Part shown: piece by piece, positions 11,038 to 21,973 of the stretch
Layout of the letters: every line of letters begins with the position of its first letter
Numbering within the stretch: the stretch's first letter is position 1
Assembly: GCF_001642475.1 (NCBI RefSeq)
Contig: NW_019173953.1
Location: forward strand, 124,001 to 188,000
Direction: 5' to 3'
Length of the DNA: 64,000 nt
DNA from: Fonsecaea monophora
Taxonomy: Eukaryota > Ascomycota > Eurotiomycetes > Chaetothyriales > Herpotrichiellaceae
Position numbers and translations under genes: made by a program
The notes under the pieces: model-generated
Seen by the model: only the letters and a program-made list of their open reading frames with translations
What the model was told of the DNA's origin: nothing
Database searches by the model: none

Positions 11038-12800
11038 GCGCCTGACACCAACAACATGGTTCCCCTTCGACAACAGGGCCGCGATAAGCTCAAACATCAC
11101 CAACGCCTGGAAAGAGAGGACTTGTTAAGAGGTTGAGAGTTTTTGTCATTGTTTCATTTCTTGGAAGAAAACACATTTGCGGCTGGAAAAAGGTTGCGAA
11201 GTAAAAAAAGTTTGCTCTTGAAAAGTGTCAATTGTGTGTGCGCGCAACGAAAAAGTTTTTTTGTCCCCTGAGAAGAAAAAACTTTCCGGAGAGTCTGACT
11301 CTATTCTTCGACCTTCAGGTTGAGGGTATGGGAATGGATGGATGGTTGGATTGAGGGGCAATTACATTCTTTTGGAACCAGAAAATCTCGACGGTATAGG
11401 TAGTCACTCCTTTTAGCAAAATCAACCTATTTTTCGTCAAACATATCTTCTCTCCACTTCTCTTCGATTTCAGTCTTCACTTGACAGAGCTTCAGTGTCT
11501 GGGTTGATGGTCTGAATTCACGAAACCACTCATACGCTGGTCGGTCGGGATCTAGTACTCAGAAGAAGGGAAAAGGAGAACGGGACAAGGGATGCGAGAA
11601 TGTCGAGGTAAGGACAACATATAAAGTTGATGTTTCACACCCCCCGACACCTCCCGAATCTCGAGTGGCAGCTTGGAGAAGGGGCGCTAGACCCTTCAGG
11701 GACTGTGTCTTGAAAAAGCACCGGGTAATCAAGCAAGCCCCTTGCTTGTCCTGCTTTGTACCGAGTATAGGAGGAGAGGTTGGGGAGGTCAGAGCTAATA
11801 ATGACATCATTCACTCGTTCCCTGCTGTTCTTCGTACTTGAATGTTTCGACGGGACTTCATGATTACCTCGTGTGAAATCTCAACCCACCGCCGCAGAAA
11901 GGATCACGCAATCGACCAAGTCTCGATCGCACACTAACAATAACGGCAGCTCGCTATAATGAGCACAACGAGGGACTTTGTTACCCATTGCGCTACCATC
12001 TAGGCTACAAAGTGGAGCAGGAAAGCCTCGAGATACCTGGGTCTTGGTCCGGGGTAGTGTATTCTTCTTGATCGCTACTTCCAAAAAGGTATCTCCTCGT
12101 AGGGATAATATTCCGGTTCAGCTATAGCTGTATCCAGCTTGGCTGCGTTTTATAGCGGGGGAGCTCTCTCTTTCTCTATGCGAGTTTTCCATCTTCGCTC
12201 CTATCTCTCTTTCTTTTCCATCTTCCCACCCTCGGGAAACTAATGACTACCGTCCTGGCCCAGCAGGATCGCTGTAGAGTCGCAGCAGATTCAGAGCTCG
12301 CATTAAGGAAATGGTGATCCAAAAAGCTGGGAACTCCCGGGACGTCGCAGTCCGAGCGCAAAACTGTCTTGTGTAATAGCCAGGAAAGAGGTTGAAGCAG
12401 GGGGTTGGGCAAATTCAATCGGGGTTTTGTTGACGCGGAAAAATATTAATCCATTGCCCCTTCTGGCCATTCGATCAGCGGCATAGTGAGGACCTTAAGA
12501 TGCGCACCGGTGGTTCGCTCTCGATTGACGTTGTAACTCATGGGCAGTGTAAAGAGGCCTTGAAGGCAACACCCTGAGCCGCTAGTACTGGCCTGCCAGA
12601 ATGCATTAACGACCATTACTGAACGTGGCGATGAATCTTGACTGTGGTCGAGTTGTAATCATCTGCCGCGACTAATCAGCTCCTCCCCTTGAAAAGTGAT
12701 GTGAAGGATAAACAGCAACGTGCGATACGTATAAAGCTAGAAGCCCGCTTCGCAAACACAATCATCTGTTCTCGCTGACTTCGTCTCGCCGTCAGTCAGG
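11038..12800. other. 1.76-kb intergenic region
   Basis: No gene is visible. The first 200 bases probably hold the hydrophobin 3' untranslated region. Around 11900-12060 the minus strand has a tRNA-like stretch that I rejected. The last 100 bases are the leader of the F-box-like gene, with ACGTATAAAGC near 12727 as a possible TATA element. Confidence 0.4.
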
Positions 12801-13781
12801 ATGGTGCCCATTCCCGAGCTGCCAACCGAGATCTTGGCTCAGATTGTACGGTATGCACACCTCAATGGAGATCTTCCAAACCTCAGGTTGAGCAATTCGC
12901 GGTCTTGGGCACTAGCAGATCGTCAAAGCCATCTCTTGCTCGATGACCTGTGCTCGAAATACGGAATCAGTGCGCGAGTTCGGGATCGTTACCTCACTCA
13001 CAAGCAAGGAAATAAATTCTCCTCGGGCATTCAGCAACCGAACATCATCCATATCATGGCGTTTGGCAATTTTCTGCGCATGACAGGGCTTCTTGCTGCA
13101 GACTTGGATAGGGCAATGATACACCCAACCCGTACCGCCGTGCCTACCCTGCGAGGTTGCGCTCGAGAACCTTTCGTGTTGTTTGAAATATTCAACCAGG
13201 TGTTAAACTCATCGTTGAGAGTGTCAAATTCAGCAACGGCGGATTTACTGGTCCCTTCCCCTGATGCCGAGCAGTCTATCTCAAAGCAGTTCTCAGAGGA
13301 ATTTGTCCATTTCCTGAGACACGAACTCATGCTCGAGGAATTAGAAGGTATTATAGGCGCCATTAGCGTCTGCTCAATGCGAGTCTGGAGTAGTGTCTTC
13401 TTGTTCAGGCCAAGGGATTCCAGCGTCAGCAGCTTCGGCAGTCTCTCCGGGGCTTCATTCAACATCGATCAAGCAATCTTGACTGAGCATCTTATCTGGA
13501 AAGGTCCACTTTGGGCATCGCAGATATTGAAGAAGTATGGGCTTGCAGATGTGGCTTCAAGTAATCAAACCGAGGTGGATTTCGAAATAGACGACATTCT
13601 CGTCAGGAAGGGCGTTTGGAGCGGTTCGCGCAGTGAAGGAGCTCGATTGGCCACTAATGGAGTGGCCCGACTCCTGTGGAAAGAGAGACAGCAGAGGATC
13701 GAGGCACAGACAAGCGCTTCTGCAGAAAGGACAAGTATTACAGAACTATCAGTGTGGCGAAGATTCTCAGGAGAAATATAG
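12801..13781 (+). CDS. F-box-like protein
   Basis: This intronless gene encodes 326 residues. The N-terminus (PELPTEILAQIVRYAHLNGDLPNLRLSNS) has the F-box pattern LPxEIL-x-I-x-x-Y followed by a leucine- and serine-containing second half. That segment normally binds Skp1 and links a substrate to an SCF ubiquitin ligase. The remaining 280 residues have no repeat or domain I recognise; many fungal F-box-like proteins have such orphan C-termini. There is no signal peptide or membrane helix. The start codon is preceded by a CT-rich leader and a purine at -3. Confidence 0.7.
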   Translation: MVPIPELPTEILAQIVRYAHLNGDLPNLRLSNSRSWALADRQSHLLLDDLCSKYGISARVRDRYLTHKQGNKFSSGIQQPNIIHIMAFGNFLRMTGLLAADLDRAMIHPTRTAVPTLRGCAREPFVLFEIFNQVLNSSLRVSNSATADLLVPSPDAEQSISKQFSEEFVHFLRHELMLEELEGIIGAISVCSMRVWSSVFLFRPRDSSVSSFGSLSGASFNIDQAILTEHLIWKGPLWASQILKKYGLADVASSNQTEVDFEIDDILVRKGVWSGSRSEGARLATNGVARLLWKERQQRIEAQTSASAERTSITELSVWRRFSGEI

Positions 13782-14395
13782 GCGGGTGACGAGCTAGAGG
13801 GGCAAGATGCATAAGTGTTTGGATGGTGGCGGCGTTCAGCCCGCTCAGCAACTGTGACGCAGAGGGGGGGGGCAATGCAGGTCATATGCAGGAGAAGAAC
13901 AATTGATGAGCTGGCATCTGTTCAGTGGTTGCGGCTGATGGGATAGGGAGGAGGGCACGAGGGCAAAACGCACCATGCAGGGCGCAGGCTGAAGAGAGAC
14001 GCGAGAAATTCAGGCACAGAGCCGTTATAGGGCTAGGGCGCGTCTAGCGTCTTGGCATTGTTTATCCCATCGGGCTCCACTGGCGTGACCAACGTAGTAA
14101 TTCCCAATAATAATAATATTGACAAGGGGCAGCACGAAGGGGAAGCGAAGCGAGCTTCCAAGATCACCGCAACTTGGTTTCCCAGGTCTCTTTGTCTCTG
14201 TCACCCAGCGCAACGACAGCAAGGCGTACCTGGGACACACGTCCTCTGCGCTACCAACAAATCAATCTTGGGATACCATCACCCCTTGCAGTAATTACCT
14301 TCATCTATCGTACTCTATTTCTCTCACTTACAATCTCATGGCTGTCCTCGTATCTCAATTCTGCTGCACCGCCCTCGACGACCTAGCGCCCCTCG
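13782..14395. other. intergenic region
   Basis: This 614-base region is the upstream region of the coiled-coil gene. It contains an eight-G run near 13868, an AATAATAATAATATT tract near 14106 and a CT-rich leader before 14396. No gene is visible. Confidence 0.4.
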
Positions 14396-16741
14396 ATGTC
14401 CCTCACCGACACCATGCCTGAGCCATTATCTTCCCTGTCGCCCGCCAAGCAGAACTCCAGATCCTCCCCTGTTAAGCTCGATTTTCTCCAGAAGCCTCTT
14501 CCAGAAGCTCTAAAATCTCCTAGCACCATGTCCACCACTACTCTCGCGCAGCCCGCCCCAATTGATACAACCAATATCTCTCTACCTGCCATGGACGATC
14601 CCATTCCATCCCCTACGCTCTCTACTCAGCCTTCGAGTCCGAGAAAGACGTTGTCGCCGATCAAATACCGCCTACAAGACGAGTCGAAAGTCGACAGCTC
14701 TCCCCCCGGCTCTCCTGCTGAGCCTACTGTTCGCTTCAACGAAGGCCTCACGCGTGCGATCGACACGATGCAGCAGGACGCAGATGCGCAAGATAATTGT
14801 CTGGAAGAGTCAATAATACACCATACTCTTGATGATGGCATCGACATATCTACAGACTGCACCAAGGAGGAGGTGGATACAATGACCTTGACTCTAAGCC
14901 TGGATGACAAAACTATCCATGATGATACAATTGGGGATCTGAGCACCATCTCTGCGATCCCCACAGACCTGACCAGATTCGCAAATCTGAGAGACACGCC
15001 ATCCCAATCCCGGCAGGAGCCTTGGTCGCCTTCAAAACAACTCAGGCCCTCTGTAATCACCGGGACACCCGGGACTGCTCAACGCCCCTTGCGCCTACTG
15101 TCGGCCACCAGGCGGAGCATTTCATCGAATGAGGAGGACGAAGCGACGCCTCGAAGAAGCACCTATTTCAACGACTCTCCAACGGATCTCTTGAATTTCA
15201 CGGGACAAACAAACATTTTGATACCCCCTCCCGGCTCTGCACAACGGCCCATCAGGAGAAGTCCTTCTGGAAGGAAAGGGTTCCCAATCAAAGTCAACCC
15301 AAGTCCAGTACATCGGTCGCAAGCTTCCGTGGATCGCGAACGAGCCTCAGGCCGTTCTCCGCAAAAGCAGGACCAAGCTCATTTCGGAGACAAACCTATC
15401 CCTTCAACACCTGCTACCCAGAGACATAGCATGTATGGCGCAACAACCGGGCTAGGAATGGATCTATTGGATATCGACCTTGAACCAATGGCTACGCCAC
15501 GGTCAATTCCCACCATTACTCCCAGAGAGCTAGAGACCCTTCGGTCGGAACTGCAATCACGAATCTCCGGCCTTGAAGCAACCCTCTCCGGCAAGGAGGC
15601 AGAAGTGATGGCTCTGAAACGTGCCGTCACTGATGCGGAAGTGCGAGTAGGCAAGACGAGTGAGGAGCTCCGAAACGAGCGTGCTTCTCGGGAGGAGTTG
15701 GAACATGCAAAGGAAGAGTTGGAGCGCCGCAGTCGAGAGATGGAGGAAGTCCTTAGGGAGGTCAAACAGAACATCTTTCTCGAGGAACGGGAAAAGGAAA
15801 AGCTTCGAAAACAGGCCGAAGATGCCGAGCGAAGATCGGAGGAGCACGAAGTACGGATCCTTGAACTTCAAGCTTCCCTCGACACTCTGCGGTCTGACCG
15901 CATCAGGTCTACTCCAAGCCCCGAGAAGCCCGGCGCCCCCGCAACGCCCGGCGTGAGCACCGATATTGATTTTGCCGTCAAGGACGCAACCGAAAAGGTC
16001 GCTCGCGAGCTACATGCATTATACAAGAGCAAACATGAGCGCAAAGTGGCAGACTTGAAGGTCAGCTATGAGAAAAGATGGATCAAGCAAGTCGAACAGC
16101 TTCGAATGGAGCTTAAGGCATCTCAAGAGGAAGTACTCAAGCTGCAAACAGAGAAAGAAGCAACCATGAGTGGCATTATTCCGGGCCAAAGCGAGGCCAT
16201 GTCTAAGATGGAGGGGCAGATTGAAGAGCTCCGCCGGTGGAACGAGGAGACTAACGCTGAGAAGAAAATGCTCGAGGCCGAGGCAGCAGGGCTCCGTGGT
16301 CAAGTTGATTCGCTTACTGCTGAGACCGATTCACTTCGGAAAGAGATTGAACAAGAGAGGGTGGAGAAGGGCGAATTGGTTGCCCAGGTGGATCTTTTCC
16401 TGACAATGAGTGCCCAGCAAGAAGAACAACGCGTCATGCAACACCCACAACAGCCTGTCAGTCCACCTCGGAGTGAAGATGGCAACGGGCGACCAAATTC
16501 GGCGTCAGCATTAGCCAGCCCCAACAGATTCAAGAGCAGCACGAACGGCGGAGAGACCAGGTCAGGTTTGCCAGGACGGCCTCGGCCAGTAAGTATGCTG
16601 CAGAAGCCCACGGCTGGGAAATACTCGGGTATTCCAGCCCCTGGATCTGGCCTGAAGGCACCTTCAAGCAACAGCAAAGCTTCTGGATATGGAGGTCGCA
16701 TCCTGGAGGGTATTGCTCGAATGGGTGCCGGCGGGAGATAA
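14396..16741 (+). CDS. coiled-coil protein with SxIP motif, probably microtubule-associated
   Basis: This intronless gene encodes 781 residues. Residues 1-370 are disordered and dense in Ser-Pro and Thr-Pro sites (for example SPRKTLSPIK), typical of CDK or MAPK targets. Residues about 375-525 and 540-690 are strongly predicted coiled coil by eye, with heptads rich in E, K, L and R. The basic, Ser/Gly/Pro-rich tail contains YSGIPAPGSGLK near residue 743. That is an S-x-I-P motif in a basic context, the known docking signal for EB1 at microtubule plus ends. A role in microtubules or the spindle pole is my inference from layout and motif; I do not recognise a named orthologue. A second in-frame ATG at 14414 could also serve as the start. 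Confidence 0.8.
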   Translation: MSLTDTMPEPLSSLSPAKQNSRSSPVKLDFLQKPLPEALKSPSTMSTTTLAQPAPIDTTNISLPAMDDPIPSPTLSTQPSSPRKTLSPIKYRLQDESKVDSSPPGSPAEPTVRFNEGLTRAIDTMQQDADAQDNCLEESIIHHTLDDGIDISTDCTKEEVDTMTLTLSLDDKTIHDDTIGDLSTISAIPTDLTRFANLRDTPSQSRQEPWSPSKQLRPSVITGTPGTAQRPLRLLSATRRSISSNEEDEATPRRSTYFNDSPTDLLNFTGQTNILIPPPGSAQRPIRRSPSGRKGFPIKVNPSPVHRSQASVDRERASGRSPQKQDQAHFGDKPIPSTPATQRHSMYGATTGLGMDLLDIDLEPMATPRSIPTITPRELETLRSELQSRISGLEATLSGKEAEVMALKRAVTDAEVRVGKTSEELRNERASREELEHAKEELERRSREMEEVLREVKQNIFLEEREKEKLRKQAEDAERRSEEHEVRILELQASLDTLRSDRIRSTPSPEKPGAPATPGVSTDIDFAVKDATEKVARELHALYKSKHERKVADLKVSYEKRWIKQVEQLRMELKASQEEVLKLQTEKEATMSGIIPGQSEAMSKMEGQIEELRRWNEETNAEKKMLEAEAAGLRGQVDSLTAETDSLRKEIEQERVEKGELVAQVDLFLTMSAQQEEQRVMQHPQQPVSPPRSEDGNGRPNSASALASPNRFKSSTNGGETRSGLPGRPRPVSMLQKPTAGKYSGIPAPGSGLKAPSSNSKASGYGGRILEGIARMGAGGR

Positions 16742-18022
16742 CTGTCCTGGCTGGATTCTGTCTTTCACGGGGTGGTGCCACGAGACTGGCCCAACCTGGT
16801 AATTTTGGATACGACTAGCATGATTGATCCCTGGATGAACTTGATGACAACGGGTGTGGAGTGGCAACGGCGTTTTCCATTGCAAAGCATGTCAAGTGTT
16901 GAGCGATATTGTAGCAGCAAGCAAGAGTTTATTGTTAGGAAGACACAGCAAGGAGGGTGGAAGGAAGTAGTCTGTAGTACATGAAACCAATGGTGTAGTT
17001 CGATGTTCCGATCAAGGCGAAAGACCCGCCGCCCTAAGCCGAGAGCTCATTTGCCAAGATATTCTACACCCAAAACAAAAAAGCTCAATATCTGCATCTT
17101 TTCCTGCTCTGTCTGCGTCCAGCTCCTCCTTCTCTTCGGGACCGTATGTAGGGAAAAGCGGTGGCTATGGAAGATTCTGGTTAATTGATCTTTTTTTTAA
17201 GGTATTTCTGTTAGGGCATACAATAAATCAATCGAAGAGACACACCACATCTTGTACAAACAATGAGAGTTTAGCCGGCCGCTCCCTCGCCCTTCCGGCG
17301 TTTCAGCCAGCATCATTTCCCAACCCGAGACGCTGCACGATCTTGTTAGGACTTCAAGGTGATACATCTCACTACCATTCTCGACTCCTTCCTATAACAA
17401 CGTAATCTCACCCAAGCGCCATTTTCCCACGGAACCGACGTCTGAGACTTGAAAAGTGGCTCAAAGCTCGATGGAGTGCCACGTGCTAACTCGATCAACC
17501 TGATCCGTAACATGGACAGCGCCCGGTATTCTCTATTCCGATCCCTAAAGTCTCCGCATCCCGTTGAGCTGGCCTATGGTTTCATTGAGATGTGGTGGAT
17601 GAAGCCATCGTGGTCAGACCTGTGCTCGTTCCTCGCTAAAATGCTGTTACGGCAGAGACCAACTTTCTCTAGAGGGGATGGTGCAGTGTCCCGGACATCT
17701 GAGGCACACCAGTGTTGGACGGAGGGAAGTTCATTGGAAGTTTGCAGGTAGGGAAACACCCATGCTCTGTGTATATATGCACCGTCTCCCTCTCTTCCTG
17801 CTGTTCGGCTCTCCAGCCTGTTGATCCAGCTCGATCGTGCCCGTTCGTTCGCAACCTCACATTCTCTTTCTCTACTCTGTTCTTTCCCTTTCACATTCAA
17901 TTCAACATCGTTCCTGGAGAACCGATCAGGTCTGTGGCCTACGCTGTATTACCAAACCAGATTAAACCCTCACGCTCTTTACGAGATTCACGATAGCTTA
18001 AGCACATATCGACACAGCCGAA
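16742..18022. other. 1.28-kb intergenic region
   Basis: This region carries the 3' flank of the coiled-coil gene and the promoter of the secreted-protein gene. TATATA at 17772-17777 is a candidate TATA box, followed by a CT-rich leader. No gene or RNA is visible. Confidence 0.4.
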
Positions 18023-19458
18023 ATGAAACCAGCCATTTGTCTTTCGATTCTCCTCGCTGCCGGATTTGATGTCGCAGCTGCCCGCCCAGCGAACCTGCAC
18101 ATGAAGCGGAGCCATGACCATGGAATGCAAACTCGATCTCCAATTTGGAATGCAAAACTTGGCCGACGTGAAGTGCCGCAAGAACACTCGCACGAGAAAT
18201 TTCTTACCATTGTCAACCAATTCCTGAAGACAGACAACCCCGACAACATCGTGGATGCTGTATTTGGTCTCCTCGGCAATGCGGCCGCTTCCACTGGACA
18301 GGGCGATATTTCCAACACAGATTGCCTTCAACAAGCCACTGCCGACAGAGCCTTCACCAATGCAAAAGCTGCCGGGGATGTCGACGGTATGACAGCTGCT
18401 TTGATTTATAGAGCTCTCGAACGCAACACTGGAGCTGTCGGACAGGCTTCTGTTCCCTGCACCGCAATCCAAGCTGTAAACCCGGAAATTGCGGCCATTG
18501 CGCAGCACCAGGATCCAGCCTCTGATAATGCTGCCACTGTTAACAAAGACATCGCTCTGGCACTCGCTGTTCAGATTGCCAACATCGGTGGTAACCCTCT
18601 TGATGCCCTGCAGTCCGGCACTTTTGCTCCCGGCACGCTCGGTGATCCGACTGCGAAGGGAAATAGCTGCGACGATCAAAACGACCCAGTCGGCTGTATC
18701 TTCACACAGAATCTGCTTGTTGAGGATGCCACTGAAGATGAGGTCAACGCTGCCGTCGCTGCCTCCGCCACTGCTTCTGCAGGGACTGCCGCAGCTACTG
18801 ACTCGGCGGCGGCAACAGAATGCACCGCGCCCCCTGCCGCAGAAGAAACTACCGCGGTAGCCTCCTCTACAGTGGTTGCTGTCGCTGCCACAACGACGTC
18901 GGCTGCGGCGGTTGCTACTTCGACCAGTACCGCAAGTCAGACAATGAGCACTTCCACTTCAACCAGCAGCTCTTCCAGCCTGGATTTGGGTTCCTGTGCA
19001 GACCCAACCATCATCGTAAGTCGATCGTTTCATCTAGGACACTATCTCCGAATTCCGGCGACGTCACCGACATGAGATACTGTTAATTTACCGGCACATG
19101 CTTACAAAAGCTTCACAGTTCGCTAATGGTCTCGACGGCCGCAAGGAGCCATCTTTTGAGCCTAACGACAAGACAACATTTACGCATGGCTCCGCACTCA
19201 ACATCAAGGTCATCACGGACTTTATTTGTAAGTGGTCTCTTGTTTCCTTTCTCCCAAGTTTACCAGTACTTTCTTTTGGTGTTTCGATGAGTTTGGGCCT
19301 TCATCGCTGACATGGATATTCTTGCAGGCCAGCAACTCGACGTCAAATGCAAAGCCTCCCAGCAAGCCCTAGATGCATGCAGTCAGGGTGCCACCGCCGC
19401 GCAAGGGCAAACTGGCCAAGCGGCCGCCGATGCATTCAACCAAGCACTCGGCTTCTAG
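18023..19458 (+). CDS. secreted cell-surface protein, Ala/Thr/Ser-rich
   Basis: The exons are 18023-19015, 19119-19227 and 19328-19458, giving 410 residues. The protein starts with a signal peptide (ILLAAGFDVAAARPANLH). Residues 50-240 form a conserved-looking helical domain with paired cysteines (SNTDCLQQ, SVPCTA, NSCDDQNDPVGC). A long Ala/Thr/Ser linker follows, probably O-glycosylated, and then a short C-terminal module with four cysteines (SCADP, FICQQLDVKC, DACSQG). No GPI signal is seen at the end. I recall this domain arrangement from uncharacterised secreted proteins of filamentous ascomycetes, some of them carrying a misleading ribosomal S17 label in databases. A cell-wall or matrix role is inferred. 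All three exons are in phase and the introns start with GTAAGT. Confidence 0.8.
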
Positions 19459-19903
19459 CGATATCCCTCACACAGTTGATACACCAGCCAGAGCACAGCC
19501 GAGTAGAGAATTGATTAACAAATATCCTCTGGTTGGTGATCTTTGGTAGAACATCAAGTGAGGAAGAAGATATAGTCGTCGGCCACCATAGGTGGCGAAG
19601 ATTTGCCGTTATGCCAGCGGTTGGTATTTCGGATATATATATGCAACATATCGAGGAGAAACATTATATGCTCCTGACACTTCGCTTGACACTTGTCTGT
19701 CAAAAGTAACTCGTGGATTTTTTTTGGTTCAATCGCCCTATTAAGCACGTGCCGCAACTAGAATTAAATTAATTGAGTAGAGTCATTATATCGTGTCTCA
19801 ATCCCGCGTGTCAGGATCAATTAATGGGTGTCTGCACACTCCCGAGGCCATTTGGAGTTACGAGACAGTTGAATCCCCCACCATGAAACGCCTCCGTACT
19901 GGC
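19459..19903. other. convergent intergenic region
   Basis: This is 3' flanking DNA of two converging genes. It includes an ATATATAT tract near 19634. No gene is visible. Confidence 0.4.
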
Positions 19904-21310
19904 TTAGACCAGACTCGGCTTCCTCTGCTGAGGAGGCTCATCGGCCAGCTTGAGGACCTTGTCGACCATGGCCTCGCTGTACCCGAGGTAGTTGGCTGGG
20001 TCACACAAGCTGGCCAACTCCTGGCGCGTCATCTTCTTGCTGATCTCGTCGTGCTCGCACAGCAGGTCGAGCAGCGGCCTGTCCTCGAGCTGCGACTTGC
20101 GGCACAGGTCGTAGACGATGTCGTGGGCGTACTGGCGGCCGAGGGTCTTGCCCAGGCCCATCATGACGGCCTCGCTGACGATGCCGCCCTTGGAGAGGTC
20201 GAGGTTCTTCCTCATGGCGTCCTCGTGTACCTCGAGCCCGGCCACCAGCTCCGCCGTGTGCCGGAGCGTCGCGTGCGTCAGGGTCGACAGCTGCGGCAGC
20301 ACGATCCACTCAATCTCCCAGGGCCCCGTGCTGCGCTCGTGGTCCTCCACCATGGCCTCGAACAGGCTGCCGCTCAGCTGCCGCACCGTCGACGACATGG
20401 CCGTGATGTACGCGCACGAGATGGGGTTCCTCTTCTGCGGCATCGTGCTGCTCGACCCCCTGTGCGGGGCGTACGGCTCCGACACCTCGCCCACTTCGGT
20501 CTGCATCATGAGTTTGACGTCCAGCGCGAACTTGGCGCACGTGCTGGTCAGCATGGCGCACAGGGAGCCAAAGTCGGCGATGCGGTCGCGTTCCGTGTGC
20601 CACGCGATCTCGGGCACTTTGAGGTTCAGGTCTTTGGCCAGTTCGCGCTGGCATTCGAGACCGAGCAAGGGGAGGTCCTGCGTGGGCGGGAGCGTCGCCA
20701 AGGTTCCCGCCGCGCCGGAAAACTCCAACACCGTCAGCCTCGCCTCGACGTCCTTTAGTCGCTCGCGATGGCGGAGAAATGTCGCGAGGAGCCTGGCAAG
20801 CTTGAACCCAAAGGACATGGGGACTGCCTGCTGAAGATTCGACCGGGCGGCCATCGGGGTGGATTTATACTTGTCCGCCAGATACCGGAGTGAGGCGATG
20901 ATGTCCTCGAGCGTCTTCTCGAAGAGGCTCATCGTGTCCCACAGCTGGATCACCGTCGCCGTGTCGGTCACGTCCTGCGTCGTCGCACCCCAGTGCGCCC
21001 ACTCCCCGAGCCCCGGCTCGATCGCATTGATGTGACTGACCAATTGCCTGACCAAGCCCAGCACCGGGTACCCAATCAGCTCGGTCTGCTGGCGGAGGTC
21101 GTGGAAGTCGACGTTCCGGATGTCCAGGCAGAACTTGATGATCTCGTCGGCGGCCCTCTGGGGGATGATGCCGAGTCGGGCCTGCGCCTTGGCCAGCGCG
21201 CCCTCGAACGCGAGATAGCACTGTGTGCGGGTCTTGTCGGACCAGATCGCGGCGGATTCCCGGGTGGAGAGGATGTTGCCGAAGATGAGGGAGTCTTGTA
21301 CAGAGGTCAT
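19904..21310 (-). CDS. PcaB-like lyase (fumarase/aspartase superfamily)
   Basis: This intronless gene encodes 468 residues. The superfamily signature SSTMPQKRNP lies near residue 290, with HWGATTQDVTDTA near 130 supplying the catalytic-histidine region. The N-terminal FGNILSTRESAAIWSD, TPMAARSNLQQAVPMSFG in the middle, and the C-terminal DPANYLGYSEAMVDKVL place it nearer to bacterial 3-carboxy-cis,cis-muconate cycloisomerase (PcaB) than to eukaryotic adenylosuccinate lyase. Fungi normally use an unrelated beta-propeller enzyme for carboxymuconate, so its substrate is open; cyclisation or elimination of a dicarboxylate is likely. The gene is GC-richer than its surroundings and has no intron, consistent with ancient transfer from bacteria, though not proof. 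It is divergent from the GST gene. Databases may call it adenylosuccinate lyase. Confidence 0.85.
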   Translation of the reverse strand: MTSVQDSLIFGNILSTRESAAIWSDKTRTQCYLAFEGALAKAQARLGIIPQRAADEIIKFCLDIRNVDFHDLRQQTELIGYPVLGLVRQLVSHINAIEPGLGEWAHWGATTQDVTDTATVIQLWDTMSLFEKTLEDIIASLRYLADKYKSTPMAARSNLQQAVPMSFGFKLARLLATFLRHRERLKDVEARLTVLEFSGAAGTLATLPPTQDLPLLGLECQRELAKDLNLKVPEIAWHTERDRIADFGSLCAMLTSTCAKFALDVKLMMQTEVGEVSEPYAPHRGSSSTMPQKRNPISCAYITAMSSTVRQLSGSLFEAMVEDHERSTGPWEIEWIVLPQLSTLTHATLRHTAELVAGLEVHEDAMRKNLDLSKGGIVSEAVMMGLGKTLGRQYAHDIVYDLCRKSQLEDRPLLDLLCEHDEISKKMTRQELASLCDPANYLGYSEAMVDKVLKLADEPPQQRKPSLV

Positions 21311-21973
21311 TGTGGAATTTGTAGCATGTATTTGCCTATTGGAGAGGGTCAGTTACGATGGTCAGGCAGACTTGAGGTTAATCACTAAAGACAACAAAAC
21401 AAGGGCCTTGTGATACGAAAACTCTCGGTCGTGTAAGATGTACTGTTGACTTTCGGACCGCAAGTGAAGGCCTTGCATAATAATGATGTCGTTACTCAAT
21501 AGAGACATGGCCAATGATTTCTGTCCGGATCGTGGACTAAGGCAAATCCCGTTGGAAGTTGGAGGCTCTCGAGAATGCGGAGGTTGGGGTAAGTTGCCGG
21601 AATAGGAGAATCAATGTTCCGCTGTCCCGAGGGGTTCGGCACACGAGGGACCGACCTGGCCGAGTACATATGTATAAGGAGGTCCCTCCAACTACATCAT
21701 ACCACCGCAGACTCCATCAGTCCCGTCGAATCGTGTGGAACTTGGATTGTTCCTTCTTCCTTTTCATCCTTGCGCGGTTACAAAGAGTCTTAGATGAGAC
21801 AGGCTATTCTACAAGTAGTAGTTTTCAACCTCGCGCAAAGCCCACGACTCCTGCGCCCGAAGCAGCTTCCCCTCAAGGTCTCTCACTCCGCAGCGCATAG
21901 CCTCAATCTTTTCGGGAACATCAGTCCCAGTTCAGTCCCTCTTCAACCGCTTGTCTTCAGGTGTTGCTTCAAC
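21311..21973. other. divergent promoter region of the lyase and GST genes
   Basis: This 663-base region separates two divergent start codons. TATAA at 21673-21677 faces the GST gene. The reading frame of the GST extends upstream to 21794, but that part has no GST similarity. Confidence 0.4.

Noticed and set aside
11880..12070. tRNA-like stretch on the minus strand (TAGCCTAGATGGTAGCGCAATGGG)
   Set aside because: The D-arm resemblance is partial, the stem mispairs, and no matching T arm or acceptor strand follows at a normal distance.
19793..20758. 321-codon open frame antisense to the PcaB-like lyase
   Set aside because: It is rich in Arg, Leu, Gln and Val with no motif, and mirrors the codon bias of the real gene on the other strand.
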